DNA of 64,000 bases from Paenibacillus sambharensis (lineage in GTDB: Bacteria; Bacillota; Bacilli; Paenibacillales; Paenibacillaceae): contig NZ_QKRB01000053.1 of assembly GCF_003233845.1 (NCBI RefSeq), positions 62,001-126,000 of the forward strand. Direction: 5' to 3'. The notes beneath the pieces were generated by a model. That model did no database searches. It was not told where the DNA came from and saw only the letters and a program-made list of their open reading frames with translations. The first letter of the stretch is position 1; each line of letters opens with the position of its first letter. Both the position numbers and the translations under genes were made by a program. Shown one piece after another: positions 7,372 to 15,682 of this stretch.

Positions 7372-8694
7372 TTATTTACTTCTCAGGTTATTCCAGGAAT
7401 TCTGGAAAGCCTCCAGCATTTCCTCCCGGGTCAGCTTCTTGGCAATGTAAGCCTGTATGGTGGAGCCAAGCTCCTGCGTTACGCCCTCCGGATAACGGAA
7501 CCAGTTCCATGTCAGTGTTTTCCCATCCTTGCTGTAGGCAATAATGTCATTGGCGATATCGCCCAATGTATCTGGATTCGTTACCTCAATCGACTTGAAT
7601 GCCGGGATAAACTTGAACTCGTCTACAACGTACTTCTTGCCGAGGTCAGAGGTAACCATCCAGTTCAGGAACGCCTTGGCTTCTTCCTTCACAGCAGAAT
7701 TCTTGTTCACAACCCAGTTGTTCGGAACGCCTACATACAGCTTGTCATTCTTCTCTGCATCATCATTAATCGGCATAGGCAGAACGCCCAGGTCCAGATC
7801 AGGGTTGATGCCGTCAATCTGCACCTGCGTCCAGTTGCCCTGCTGCATCATAGCTGCTTCACCGCTCGCAAACAGTGTAACCTGTGTGTTGTAGTCCGTC
7901 GTCAGCGGGTTCTTGTTGCTGTACTCCAGCGTCGTATCCAGCAGATTCGCCCAATCATTGAAGATAGGGTTGCCTGGAATTTGGCCGGTTCCATCGTTCA
8001 TTGCGTTAACGAATGCAGTCGGGTCTTCCTGCTGTGCAACCGCCACGTTGAAATTATGAATGCCAAGGATCCACCATTCCTGATAGCCGTTGGCAAACGG
8101 CGTGATGCCTGCGTCCTGCAGCTTCTGAGCCGCTGCTTTCAGCTCGCTCAGCGTCTTTGGTGTCTCGGTGATGCCAGCTTTGGCGAACAGCTCCTTGTTA
8201 TAGATGAAGCCATAGCCTTCCAGATTCATCGGCATACCATAGATTTTGCCGTCCTTGGTCATCGGAGGCTTCGCTGCGTCCACTACATCTGCTACCCATG
8301 GCTGATCGGACATATCTTCCAGGTGTTCCATCCAGGTTTCCATCTCCTGGTATCCGCCGTTGTTGAAGATGTCAGGCTCGTCGCCAGATGCGAATTTCGC
8401 TTTCAGTGCAGCACCGTAGTCCGCACCGCCGCCAACCGTTTCAATGACGATTTTGACATTTGGATTTTCCTTCTCATATTCAGCTTTCAGACGCTCAAGC
8501 GCTTCTGCAATTTCCACCTTGAACTGGAACATACGGATCTTAACCGGATCCTTCGCCTTCTCTGTATCTGTTCCGGTACTGCTTCCGGTATCTGTGCCGC
8601 CTGTTCCCGTTGTACTGTTATTACCGCCGCCGCAGCCGGCAGCCAGTACAGCAACCAGGATTAGTGACAGCAGAGTCGTGGTCCATTTTTTCAT
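7372..8694 (-). CDS. Sugar ABC transporter solute-binding lipoprotein
   Basis: A 440-residue family 1 extracellular solute-binding protein. The N-terminus has a lipoprotein signal ending LAAGCGGG, with Cys21 the expected lipidated residue, followed by a Gly/Ser/Thr-rich linker. The mature part has the features of sugar binders: KFASGDEPDIFNNGG, YNKELFAKAGI, AAMMQQGNW and an aromatic-rich C-terminus (TWNWFRYPEG). It should capture a sugar or oligosaccharide outside the membrane and hand it to the two permeases encoded upstream. The ligand is not deducible. The ATG follows GGGAGGC. It has its own promoter with a cre-like site, so it can be made in excess over the permeases. No ATPase gene is present here, so a shared MsmX-type ATPase is likely. 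Confidence 0.93.
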   Translation of the reverse strand: MKKWTTTLLSLILVAVLAAGCGGGNNSTTGTGGTDTGSSTGTDTEKAKDPVKIRMFQFKVEIAEALERLKAEYEKENPNVKIVIETVGGGADYGAALKAKFASGDEPDIFNNGGYQEMETWMEHLEDMSDQPWVADVVDAAKPPMTKDGKIYGMPMNLEGYGFIYNKELFAKAGITETPKTLSELKAAAQKLQDAGITPFANGYQEWWILGIHNFNVAVAQQEDPTAFVNAMNDGTGQIPGNPIFNDWANLLDTTLEYSNKNPLTTDYNTQVTLFASGEAAMMQQGNWTQVQIDGINPDLDLGVLPMPINDDAEKNDKLYVGVPNNWVVNKNSAVKEEAKAFLNWMVTSDLGKKYVVDEFKFIPAFKSIEVTNPDTLGDIANDIIAYSKDGKTLTWNWFRYPEGVTQELGSTIQAYIAKKLTREEMLEAFQNSWNNLRSK

Positions 8695-8785
8695 GTTTGT
8701 GCCTCCCTTTTTTTAATCCAGCTTGTTGAGTCTGGTACGTACGCTCTCTGTTGTTTCGGCCGTCTGTACCATCCTTACAATATTA

Positions 8786-8814
8786 AGTATAGCTCGTTTA
8801 TGAAAACGCCTACA
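8786..8814 (-). promoter_or_regulatory. Promoter and cre-like site of the solute-binding protein gene
   Basis: On the minus strand a -10 TATACT lies at 8791-8786. The -35 region is weak (TGTAGG) and is overlapped by a cre-like site, read on the plus strand as TGAAAACGCCTACA at 8801-8814, matching TGWAAACGNTWNCA at 13 of 14 positions. CcpA bound there would block RNA polymerase. A TCTACAC / GTGTAG inverted repeat a little further upstream may bind the local AraC-type regulator. Confidence 0.6.
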
Positions 8815-8856
8815 CCGACGACATTGAACAAAAAAGTGTAGAATGTTGACGCTTTA

Positions 8857-8901
8857 GGCGGATTGATGGCCGGCTGCCCGGCCAGGACTACCAATCCGCC
8901 G
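8857..8901 (-). repeat. Stem-loop between permease and solute-binding protein genes
   Basis: GGCGGATTG ... CAATCCGCC with an internal CCGGCC/GGCCGG pairing forms a compound hairpin just after the distal permease stop. It lacks a T-run, so it is more likely an mRNA-stabilising or partial termination structure than a full terminator. Confidence 0.6.
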
Positions 8902-8923
8902 CATTATCCTGCTGCCCGATTAA

Positions 8924-9757
8924 CTAGCCTTTAACCGAGCCCGCTGTAATTCCCTCGATAATGTGCCGCTGAAGGGACAGGAAGAAAATAACGATTGGCA
9001 CCACACCCATTACCAGTGCGGCCAGCGCCAGATCCCACTGCTTCGTATACTGCCCGAAGAAGGAGAACGTGGACAGCGGAATAGTGCGAAGCTCCGGCTT
9101 GCTTAGAATCAGCTGCGGCAGCAGGAAGTCATTCCAGATCCACAAGCTGTTCAGAATAATAATAGTGACCGTCATTGGTTTAAGCAGCGGGAATACGATC
9201 CGCCAGAATACCCCGTACGGTGTACAGCCGTCAACGACCGCTGATTCCTCAACCTCGAGCGGAATAGACTTAATGAAACCGTGATACAGGAAGATTGTCA
9301 GCGATGAGCCAAAGCCCAGGTAGCATACCCACAGCCCCGGGAGGCTGCCTACCAGCGAGAACCAGCTGGCTACCTTCATCAGCGGAATCATAATGGATTG
9401 GAACGGAATAACCATGGCGGCTACGAACATCAGGAAGAGAACGCTGTTATATTTTGTCGGCCTGCGCACCATTCTGTAAGCGGACATTGAGCTGATAATA
9501 ACAAGGCCTGTAATGCTGAATACCGTAATCAACAGCGAGTTGGTGAAAGCCTGCGGATACTTCATGATCTCCCATGCCTTCGTGTAGTTCTCCCAGTTAA
9601 TAGCATTCGGAAGCGCCGCTGCGTCAAGCAGGATATCTGCGAATGATTTAACCGAGTTGCTCAGCAGAAAGTAGAACGGCACCAGGAATACCAGCACAAG
9701 CAGAACCGCGAGAATTTCAGTCGTAAATGTACGGGCGGTATATCGCTTGGTTTCCAT
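8924..9757 (-). CDS. Sugar ABC transporter permease, MalG type
   Basis: A 277-residue inner-membrane permease with six predicted membrane segments. It carries the EAA loop (EESAVVDGCTPYGVFWRIVFPLLKP region, near residue 180) that docks to the ATPase, and ends IIEGITAGSVKG, the usual MalG/LacG ending. It forms a heterodimer with the MalF-type permease encoded just upstream. The start codon overlaps the upstream stop by one base (TAATG), indicating translational coupling. Confidence 0.94.
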   Translation of the reverse strand: METKRYTARTFTTEILAVLLVLVFLVPFYFLLSNSVKSFADILLDAAALPNAINWENYTKAWEIMKYPQAFTNSLLITVFSITGLVIISSMSAYRMVRRPTKYNSVLFLMFVAAMVIPFQSIMIPLMKVASWFSLVGSLPGLWVCYLGFGSSLTIFLYHGFIKSIPLEVEESAVVDGCTPYGVFWRIVFPLLKPMTVTIIILNSLWIWNDFLLPQLILSKPELRTIPLSTFSFFGQYTKQWDLALAALVMGVVPIVIFFLSLQRHIIEGITAGSVKG

Positions 9758-10635
9758 TATGCATGCACCTCCCGACGCTTAGTCAGCCATACCTGCAGGG
9801 TTGTAATCAATGCCACCACGATGAAGAATACCAGCGCTTTGGCAGTGCCCAGACCGTAGCGGTTATTCTGGAATGCTTCAAGATATATATTAAGAGCTAC
9901 TGACTGAGTGGAATTATAAGGTCCGCCCTTCGTAAGCGACAGGATGACATCGAAGGTTTTGAAGGACCAGGATAATGCCAGGAACAGACAGATCGTTACA
10001 GCCGGCATAATGAGCGGAACGGTAATGTGACGCAGACGCTGCCAGGCAGTGGCGCCATCAATGGATGCCGCTTCGCTTAAATCCTTAGGCACGTTGATCA
10101 GCGCGGCGATATAGATAATCATCAAGTAGCCTGCCCCGTTCCAGACACTGACAATGACGACGCCCCAGAAGGCTGTCTGTTCATCGCCAAGCCATGGAAG
10201 GTTGAAGAACGAAAGCCCCGTCAAATCCCCGATTGCCGAGAAGCCTTTGATGAAGATGAACTGCCAGATAAAACCGAGCAGCAGACCGCCGATCACGTTC
10301 GGCAGGAAGAACAGCGTCCGCAGCATATTCCGGAGCTTAAGACCCTGTGTCAGCAGCAGCGCCAGAATAAACCCCATCAGATTCGTCAGCACAACGGCAA
10401 CTATAGTGAACCTGACTGTAAAATCAAAAGAATTCTTGAAGCCTGCATCGCTCCAGAGGGCCTTGAAGTTGTCCAGCCCTACGAATGAGATACTGCCTGA
10501 AACCCCATTCCAGTCTGTGAAGGAATAATACATACCCATAATGAACGGCAATATGACAATAACCGCAAATACCACGGTTGCCGGTCCAGTAAAAACGAGC
10601 TGCTGCATCCATTCGCTGTTCCGTTTCTTGCTCAT
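9757..10635 (-). CDS. Sugar ABC transporter permease, MalF type
   Basis: A 292-residue permease of the MalF/UgpA class with six membrane segments and the EAA motif in the DLSEAASIDGATAWQRLRHITVPLI region. It pairs with the MalG-type permease to import sugar delivered by the lipoprotein encoded two genes downstream. The ATG at 10635 has AAAGGGGGAAG upstream and gives the usual family N-terminus (MSKKRNSEWMQQL); a longer in-frame extension to 10827 has neither. The gene is divergent from the YesM-type kinase, whose partner probably controls it. Confidence 0.94.
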   Translation of the reverse strand: MSKKRNSEWMQQLVFTGPATVVFAVIVILPFIMGMYYSFTDWNGVSGSISFVGLDNFKALWSDAGFKNSFDFTVRFTIVAVVLTNLMGFILALLLTQGLKLRNMLRTLFFLPNVIGGLLLGFIWQFIFIKGFSAIGDLTGLSFFNLPWLGDEQTAFWGVVIVSVWNGAGYLMIIYIAALINVPKDLSEAASIDGATAWQRLRHITVPLIMPAVTICLFLALSWSFKTFDVILSLTKGGPYNSTQSVALNIYLEAFQNNRYGLGTAKALVFFIVVALITTLQVWLTKRREVHA

Positions 10636-10705
10636 GCCCGTCTTCCCCCTTTGTCTGTAAAATATCGTAATTGGCGCACAGCCAGACGGCTCGGCCTTTA
10701 TATCT

Positions 10706-10732
10706 AGTATAAAAAGCCGCAGGGCCTGCCAA
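10706..10732 (-). promoter_or_regulatory. Candidate promoter of the permease genes
   Basis: On the minus strand TTGGCA (10732-10727) and TATACT (10711-10706) are separated by 15 bp, shorter than optimal, as often seen in activator-dependent promoters. Confidence 0.45.
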
Positions 10733-10765
10733 CACCGATACGAATGACGCGAAAGGTGGAACATA

Positions 10766-10794
10766 TTGATCTTTCTCCTAACCGCCACTATAAT
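10766..10794 (+). promoter_or_regulatory. Promoter of the sensor kinase and regulator genes
   Basis: TTGATC at 10766 and TATAAT at 10789 are spaced 17 bp apart. Immediately downstream TAGTGC-N7-GCACTA (10796-10814) is an inverted repeat near the expected start of transcription that could be an operator. Confidence 0.7.
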
Positions 10795-10841
10795 TAGTGC
10801 GAGCGTTTGCACTACGATTATACACACACGGGGGAATGCTT

Positions 10842-12677
10842 ATGGGGCTGCTGGAGTGGATGAAACGCAGTCTTCGCACCAAGTTAATTGTATTTCTCAT
10901 CATTGCGATTACCGTACCCATGCTGCTGTCGATTTACCTGACGAACTCCCGAACCACCGAGATTGTGACCGAGGATGCACTGCAGCAGGCATCCAATCTT
11001 GTTTTTCAGGGTAAGACGAATCTTATTCATTATTTTGATGTCACGAATCAGGCCTCTCTGCTGCCCTATAACGATACCAAATTTGGGGACACCCTGTACC
11101 GGATACTGGAGAGAGGCAAGACCGACTACTTGTCCGAGGAGGAAATCTACCGCACAATCCAGTCTATATCCCGTTCTGTAAGAGAGATCCGGCAGGTCTA
11201 TCTGCATGCCGAAATGGCGGAAAAGGGATATCTGATTATTCAGGGCAACCTCAAGAAAGCCGAGCAGTCCGCTCCACATGAGGGTGTAACGTTTCCGGAG
11301 GACCGCAATGTGAGCGTCCAGGCGGCGCATAAGAGTCATGAATACGGCATTCATACCAATCCCTATTATCCGCCGGAGGAAGTCATTACGATACACCGCC
11401 GAATTATCCGCATTCCCTCCTACAAGCAGATCGGCACCATCTCGATTGATCTGAAGAAGGATGTCGTGGATTCCATCTGCAGCCAGCTCTATGACCCCAG
11501 TAAGGAGCAGCTGTACCTGCTAAGTGAGGATGGCTCCATTGTATACGGCCCACAAGGCGCTGAGAGTGGTGCCATACTGAACGAGCCATGGGTTAAGACG
11601 CTGACCGAAGCCGGCGGCCCCAGCGGTACAGGACGCACCGGCAGCAGCAGCACCAGCAGCTGGTATGTGTATGAGAAGCTGGAGACGTCCTACATGAACT
11701 GGACACTCGTAAAGCTGATTCCCCAGTCTGTCCTGACGGAGAGCACGCGCCAGGTTACGTTTGTAAATACGGTCATCCTGACCATCTTCTTGCTTGCTGC
11801 AATTGCAGCGGCTGTCTATGTATCCTTTCGAATTACCCGTCCCATGAAACACTTGATCCGATATATCAATCAAGTGCAGACCGGCGATCTGGATGTCGAT
11901 ATCCGCATTCAGGGTACGGACGAGATCGGCATGCTCGCCGGCAAGTTCCGCAAGATGATGGAGACGATCAACAATCTGATATTACGGGAGTACCGGCTGC
12001 AGCTTGCAAGCAAATCCAATCAGCTGAGGGCGCTTCAGGCCCAGATACAGCCTCATTTTCTATATAATGCCCTGCAGTCTATCGGCACGCTGGCCCTGCA
12101 GCATCAAGCGCCTAAGGTTTATACGCTTATTGCACAGCTGGCCAAAATGATGCGGTACTCGATGAGCACCTCGGATCAGCCGGTAACCGTCCATGATGAG
12201 CTTGAGCATGTCAAAGCCTATCTCGCCCTGCAGCAGCAGCGCTTCGGCGACAAGGTCACCGTTCAATATGACATTCAGGACAAGGCCGCTGCGGTGAAAG
12301 TGCCGCGCATGCTGGTTCAGCCGCTTGTGGAGAATGCCTTCAAGCATGGCTTCGATCCCGCCGGAGGAAGGATTCATATCTCGATCACCGCCAGGATCAT
12401 AGGAGACCTCCTGCAGCTTACGGTAGAGGACGACGGGCCGGGTATGACGGAAAGGCGTCTTGGTCAGGTGAGAGATGCCCTTCGGATTGCACGGGTTAAT
12501 GAGCACGAGCAGTGGCTTGACGAGCATATAGGCCTTGTTAATGTTATGACCAGGATGCGCTTATACAGCGGACCGGAAGCTGATATTATGCTTGAACAGC
12601 CCGGCAATTACGAGAAGGGGGCAGGCGGACTGCGGGTTATCCTGCAGCTGCCCGGCAGCAAGGAGGAACAGGAATGA
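10842..12677 (+). CDS. YesM-type sensor histidine kinase
   Basis: A 611-residue membrane sensor kinase of the YesM/LytS-like group. A membrane segment near residues 15-35 is followed by a large extracellular region (about 36-300), a second membrane segment, a HAMP linker, a His_kinase domain with the phosphoacceptor in LQAQIQPHFLYNAL, and a HATPase domain with N box VENAFKHG and G box DDGPGM. Such kinases usually sense sugar status with, or beside, an ABC transporter and phosphorylate an AraC-type regulator, here encoded by the next gene. The ATG at 10842 (MGLLEWMKRSL) has GGGGG 7 nt upstream. Stop and next start overlap (ATGA). Confidence 0.93.
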   Translation: MGLLEWMKRSLRTKLIVFLIIAITVPMLLSIYLTNSRTTEIVTEDALQQASNLVFQGKTNLIHYFDVTNQASLLPYNDTKFGDTLYRILERGKTDYLSEEEIYRTIQSISRSVREIRQVYLHAEMAEKGYLIIQGNLKKAEQSAPHEGVTFPEDRNVSVQAAHKSHEYGIHTNPYYPPEEVITIHRRIIRIPSYKQIGTISIDLKKDVVDSICSQLYDPSKEQLYLLSEDGSIVYGPQGAESGAILNEPWVKTLTEAGGPSGTGRTGSSSTSSWYVYEKLETSYMNWTLVKLIPQSVLTESTRQVTFVNTVILTIFLLAAIAAAVYVSFRITRPMKHLIRYINQVQTGDLDVDIRIQGTDEIGMLAGKFRKMMETINNLILREYRLQLASKSNQLRALQAQIQPHFLYNALQSIGTLALQHQAPKVYTLIAQLAKMMRYSMSTSDQPVTVHDELEHVKAYLALQQQRFGDKVTVQYDIQDKAAAVKVPRMLVQPLVENAFKHGFDPAGGRIHISITARIIGDLLQLTVEDDGPGMTERRLGQVRDALRIARVNEHEQWLDEHIGLVNVMTRMRLYSGPEADIMLEQPGNYEKGAGGLRVILQLPGSKEEQE

Positions 12678-14281
12678 ACATATTGATTGTGGATGATGAG
12701 CAGCATGCGCGCGAAGCCGTCAAGCTGCTGGTTGACTGGAACAGCTATGGGATCACAAGGCAGCTGGAGGCCGACAATGGGGAACAAGCCAAACAGATGA
12801 TCGTCGAACACCGGCCCGAGCTTGTGCTGACAGATATGCACATGCCGATCTCTGACGGACGGGCACTGCTCGAGTGGATAGCCGGACATTACCCTGACAT
12901 CAAGATCATCGTCATCAGCGGCTACAGTGACTTTGATTACATGCGCCATGCTATCAAGTATGGCGGTTCCGACTATCTTCTGAAGCCGCTAGATCCGGAT
13001 CAGCTGAATGAGTCCGTCCGCAAATCCGTTGAAGCGGCACGCAAGTCAAGGGAGGATAAGCTTAAGCAGTCCGCCGAGAATATAGAGCGGAATCAGTTCA
13101 AGCCTGTGTACTGGGATAACGTGTTTACGCGCATGGCCTCCGACTCGTCGATCCCCGTTCAGCTGATCGAGCAGGTCAGCGCGGAATTCAGCATCCCTTC
13201 CGGCGGCACCACGTGCCGGGCCGTGATCTGCTCGCTGGAACCGCTCCCTCCTCTCCTGGTCAAGCGGTTCCGCGAGGACAGGGAGCTGATCGCCTTCGCC
13301 ATGACGAATATACTGAACGACTTCGTCAGACTGAACTGGAAGTCCGGCTACGCCTTCCGGATTCCCAGCCAAAGTGATGCTGTTTATGTCGTACTGTGGG
13401 ACGGCCTATCCATGCTTGAGCGCCGGCTTCGTGAGCTGCAGGATGCTCTCGCCGCAACGATGGGCGCCCGGCTGCATTTTGGCACGGGTGGTGTTCAGGC
13501 ATTCCCGTCAGGCCTCAAGCAATCCGCCCGTGAAGCAAGAGAAGCGCTTCATAGACGCAATCTCCTAGACGGGAATCAATTCCTGCACTTCTATGACAAG
13601 CTGCTTCCCCCTGCTGGCAAGAGGCCGCATCTCAGTGATATCGAAGAAGCCGTACGCCTTGCCATTCTAAGCCGCAGTGAGACAGAAATCGCCGCCGCTA
13701 TCCGGCGCTGGTCCAGTGAAGCGGCTGCCATGACCATACTGACTCCGGCCGATGTGGAGAGCTGGCAGCAGGAATACCGTCTCCTCTACAGCAGGTGGAC
13801 GCAATCCTTGGCCGACAATTCTGATTCCATCCCCAAGACTGCAGAGTTTCCCGCTGCCTTCCAAGACGATGGCAAATTCTCGCTGCGCGAAACCGAACAA
13901 GCTATACTGCGCCATACAGTTGCCTTAGCCGAAACAATGGCTGCGAAGAAGCGCTCCGAGCGCAATGTGATCAATGACATCCTGCAGTACATTGAACAGA
14001 ATATCAATGATGATCTGTCATTGTTTGCTGTTGCGAGCAAATTTTATTTGAGCAGAGAATACATTTCGCGCCGGTTCAGACAGGAGACAGGAACGACACT
14101 ATCCGAATACGTGGAGCGGATGCGGATGGATAAGGCTAAGCTTCTGCTTGGCAACGCCGAGCTCCGCATTACCGATGTCGCCGGCATGGTTGGATACAGC
14201 GATGATAAATACTTTAGCAAGGTCTTCAAGAAGCAGACCGGGGTATCGCCAGGACAATACCGCAAAAACGTCCATGATTAA
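12674..14281 (+). CDS. YesN-type response regulator with AraC DNA-binding domain
   Basis: A 535-residue regulator. Residues 1-120 are a receiver domain (acidic pocket DDE near 7-9, phosphorylated Asp in LVLTDMHMP, Lys in YLLKPL). A long middle region follows, and the C-terminal 100 residues hold two AraC-type helix-turn-helix motifs (LSLFAVASKFYLSREYISRRF and ITDVAGMVGYSDDKYFSKVF regions). It should be phosphorylated by the adjacent kinase and activate the divergent sugar transporter genes. The start overlaps the kinase stop by 4 nt, and AAGGAGG lies 7 nt upstream. This arrangement is common in Paenibacillus carbohydrate loci. Confidence 0.94.
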   Translation: MNILIVDDEQHAREAVKLLVDWNSYGITRQLEADNGEQAKQMIVEHRPELVLTDMHMPISDGRALLEWIAGHYPDIKIIVISGYSDFDYMRHAIKYGGSDYLLKPLDPDQLNESVRKSVEAARKSREDKLKQSAENIERNQFKPVYWDNVFTRMASDSSIPVQLIEQVSAEFSIPSGGTTCRAVICSLEPLPPLLVKRFREDRELIAFAMTNILNDFVRLNWKSGYAFRIPSQSDAVYVVLWDGLSMLERRLRELQDALAATMGARLHFGTGGVQAFPSGLKQSAREAREALHRRNLLDGNQFLHFYDKLLPPAGKRPHLSDIEEAVRLAILSRSETEIAAAIRRWSSEAAAMTILTPADVESWQQEYRLLYSRWTQSLADNSDSIPKTAEFPAAFQDDGKFSLRETEQAILRHTVALAETMAAKKRSERNVINDILQYIEQNINDDLSLFAVASKFYLSREYISRRFRQETGTTLSEYVERMRMDKAKLLLGNAELRITDVAGMVGYSDDKYFSKVFKKQTGVSPGQYRKNVHD

Positions 14282-14381
14282 TCTCACAATCAGCTCTTTG
14301 TAACAATCTGTTCACAATTTGCTTCGTTTTCTTTTTGGCTGGGCTTGGGTATAATATAAGCAATCATTGGAGGTGTACAGA

Positions 14382-14480
14382 ATGAGCGTTAACTTTATCA
14401 TCATCATGACCGTTATGGTCCTGTTCGTCCTCGCTATTCTGACGTCGTCGTATAACGATGACAAGACCAAAGGTCTCTAA
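14382..14480 (+). CDS. Small single-pass membrane protein (32 aa), unknown
   Basis: An ATG at 14382 with TTGGAGGTG 8 nt upstream opens a 32-codon frame. The product is MSVNFIIIMTVMVLFVLAIL followed by TSSYNDDKTKGL: one hydrophobic helix and a short charged tail. A TATAAT lies at 14350-14355, and a strong terminator begins 13 bp after the stop. Together these make a complete monocistronic unit, so I regard it as a real gene although I do not recognise a named family. The product is probably inserted in the cytoplasmic membrane; its role is unknown. Confidence 0.7.
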   Translation: MSVNFIIIMTVMVLFVLAILTSSYNDDKTKGL

Positions 14481-14492
14481 TGCGCGTGTGCA

Positions 14493-14529
14493 GCCGGCTG
14501 CTCCTTCAAGGAGCAGCCGGTTTGTTTTT
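14493..14529 (+). terminator. Intrinsic terminator of the 32-aa membrane protein gene
   Basis: CCGGCTGCTCCTT and AAGGAGCAGCCGG form a perfect stem followed by TTTGTTTTT. Confidence 0.93.
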
Positions 14530-14572
14530 CAAGAACCTCAAGCCAGTGCCAGCTTCCCGTCCGGATAACAAA

Positions 14573-14607
14573 TATGCCCTCTTCAGCCGGAAGCCGAAGA
14601 AGGCATA
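14573..14607 (-). terminator. Probable terminator of the AbrB-like gene
   Basis: On the minus strand TATGCCTTCTTCGGC pairs with GCTGAAGAGGGCATA (two G-T or mismatched positions), followed by TTTGTT. It lies 30 bp after the stop. Confidence 0.7.
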
Positions 14608-14636
14608 CGATACCTTACTATTTCACTAAGCCTTAA

Positions 14637-14888
14637 TCAACCTCTGCGGAGCTGCGTCATGTCGGTGATGCAGGATGAGCACAGGTAACGGTCTTTAAAT
14701 TCACGAACCTCATCCATTGCACCGCAAAATACACATCTTGGACGGTAACGCTCCAAAATAATGTGGTCCCCTTGAACCAGAATTTCGACAGGGTCCCCTT
14801 CATTCATCTGATACCTCTTGCGAAGCGATTTGGGCAGTACGATACGGCCCAATTGGTCTACCTTACGAACGACACCAGCCGGTTTCAA
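14637..14888 (-). CDS. AbrB/SpoVT-type transcription regulator with a C-terminal CxxC pair
   Basis: An 83-residue protein. Residues 1-47 are a SpoVT-AbrB swapped-hairpin DNA-binding domain (KPAGVVRKVDQLGRIVLPKSLRKRY...EILVQGD pattern, as in AbrB and Abh). Instead of the AbrB multimerisation tail it has CVFCG and CSSC about 18 residues apart, which could bind zinc. It is probably a DNA-binding transition-state type regulator. The TTG at 14888 is preferred over a GTG at 14897 because the ribosome site AGGAGAGGTG runs into that GTG and is correctly spaced for the TTG, and because family members begin MKPxGVVRKVD. Confidence 0.88.
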   Translation of the reverse strand: MKPAGVVRKVDQLGRIVLPKSLRKRYQMNEGDPVEILVQGDHIILERYRPRCVFCGAMDEVREFKDRYLCSSCITDMTQLRRG

Positions 14889-15081
14889 ATGTATCACCTC
14901 TCCTGTATTCCTTGTTCCTTGTCAACTACATGTGTAGAAACCTAGGCTCTATAGAGTTCGTGGGCTAACTTGCTTTTCCTCCCCAACTTTCGTTTTTTCT
15001 TAATATCCTGCAACCAGGGTGCTATTTGCTGGCCTAAAGACTTGATTTTGCAGGTATTTCAGACCTGAATTTCCAGCAATT

Positions 15082-15546
15082 CTAATCCAACCCGGCAAAG
15101 TTCGTCTGTCTAAATGCCTCGAATAAAACGATAGCTGCCGAATTCGACAGGTTTAGCGATCTCACATCGCCGGTCATTGGAATTCTCAGGCAGGTTTCAA
15201 GATTGCGGTCCAGCAGCTCCTGCGGGAGGCCTTTGGTTTCCTTTCCGAACACAAAGAAGTCCCCGTCCCGAAACTCGAAATCTGAATAACGCTTGGAGGC
15301 CCTGGTGCTCGCAAAAAAGAACCTGCCCTCCGGGTTAGCCTGCCGAACTTCTTCGAAAGAGTCATGATGCTCCACATGCACAGCATGCCAGTAATCCAGC
15401 CCGGCCCGTTTCAGTGTGCGGTCATCCGTCAGGAAGCCCAGCGGATGAACCAAATGCAGATGTGCCCCCGTCGCCGCACATGTACGGGCTATATTGCCCG
15501 TGTTAGCCGGAATTTCCGGCTCTACCAATACGATATGAAATGCCAA
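15082..15546 (-). CDS. trmL: tRNA (cytidine(34)-2'-O)-methyltransferase
   Basis: A 154-residue SPOUT-class methyltransferase that should 2'-O-methylate the wobble nucleotide of certain leucine tRNAs, as TrmL (YibK/CspR) does. It has the family signatures EPEIPANTGNIARTC at the N-terminus, FGKETKGLP in the middle and the trefoil-knot motif MTGDVRSLNLSNSAAIVLFEA at the C-terminus. It starts with TTG at 15546, preceded by AGGAGGAAC. The 193 bp downstream up to the AbrB-like gene contain nothing recognisable. Confidence 0.95.
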   Translation of the reverse strand: MAFHIVLVEPEIPANTGNIARTCAATGAHLHLVHPLGFLTDDRTLKRAGLDYWHAVHVEHHDSFEEVRQANPEGRFFFASTRASKRYSDFEFRDGDFFVFGKETKGLPQELLDRNLETCLRIPMTGDVRSLNLSNSAAIVLFEAFRQTNFAGLD

Positions 15547-15682
15547 ACGCAGTTCCTCCTCAAATTTCCCTCTTAAAATTCCAGATGTTCGGATATTTTA
15601 CACTCGTTTTACTTTTACTTAATCTTTCGCATAAGGTCAGCGTACATAATAGGATTACTAAAGTCGGCAAAGGAGAATCAGA

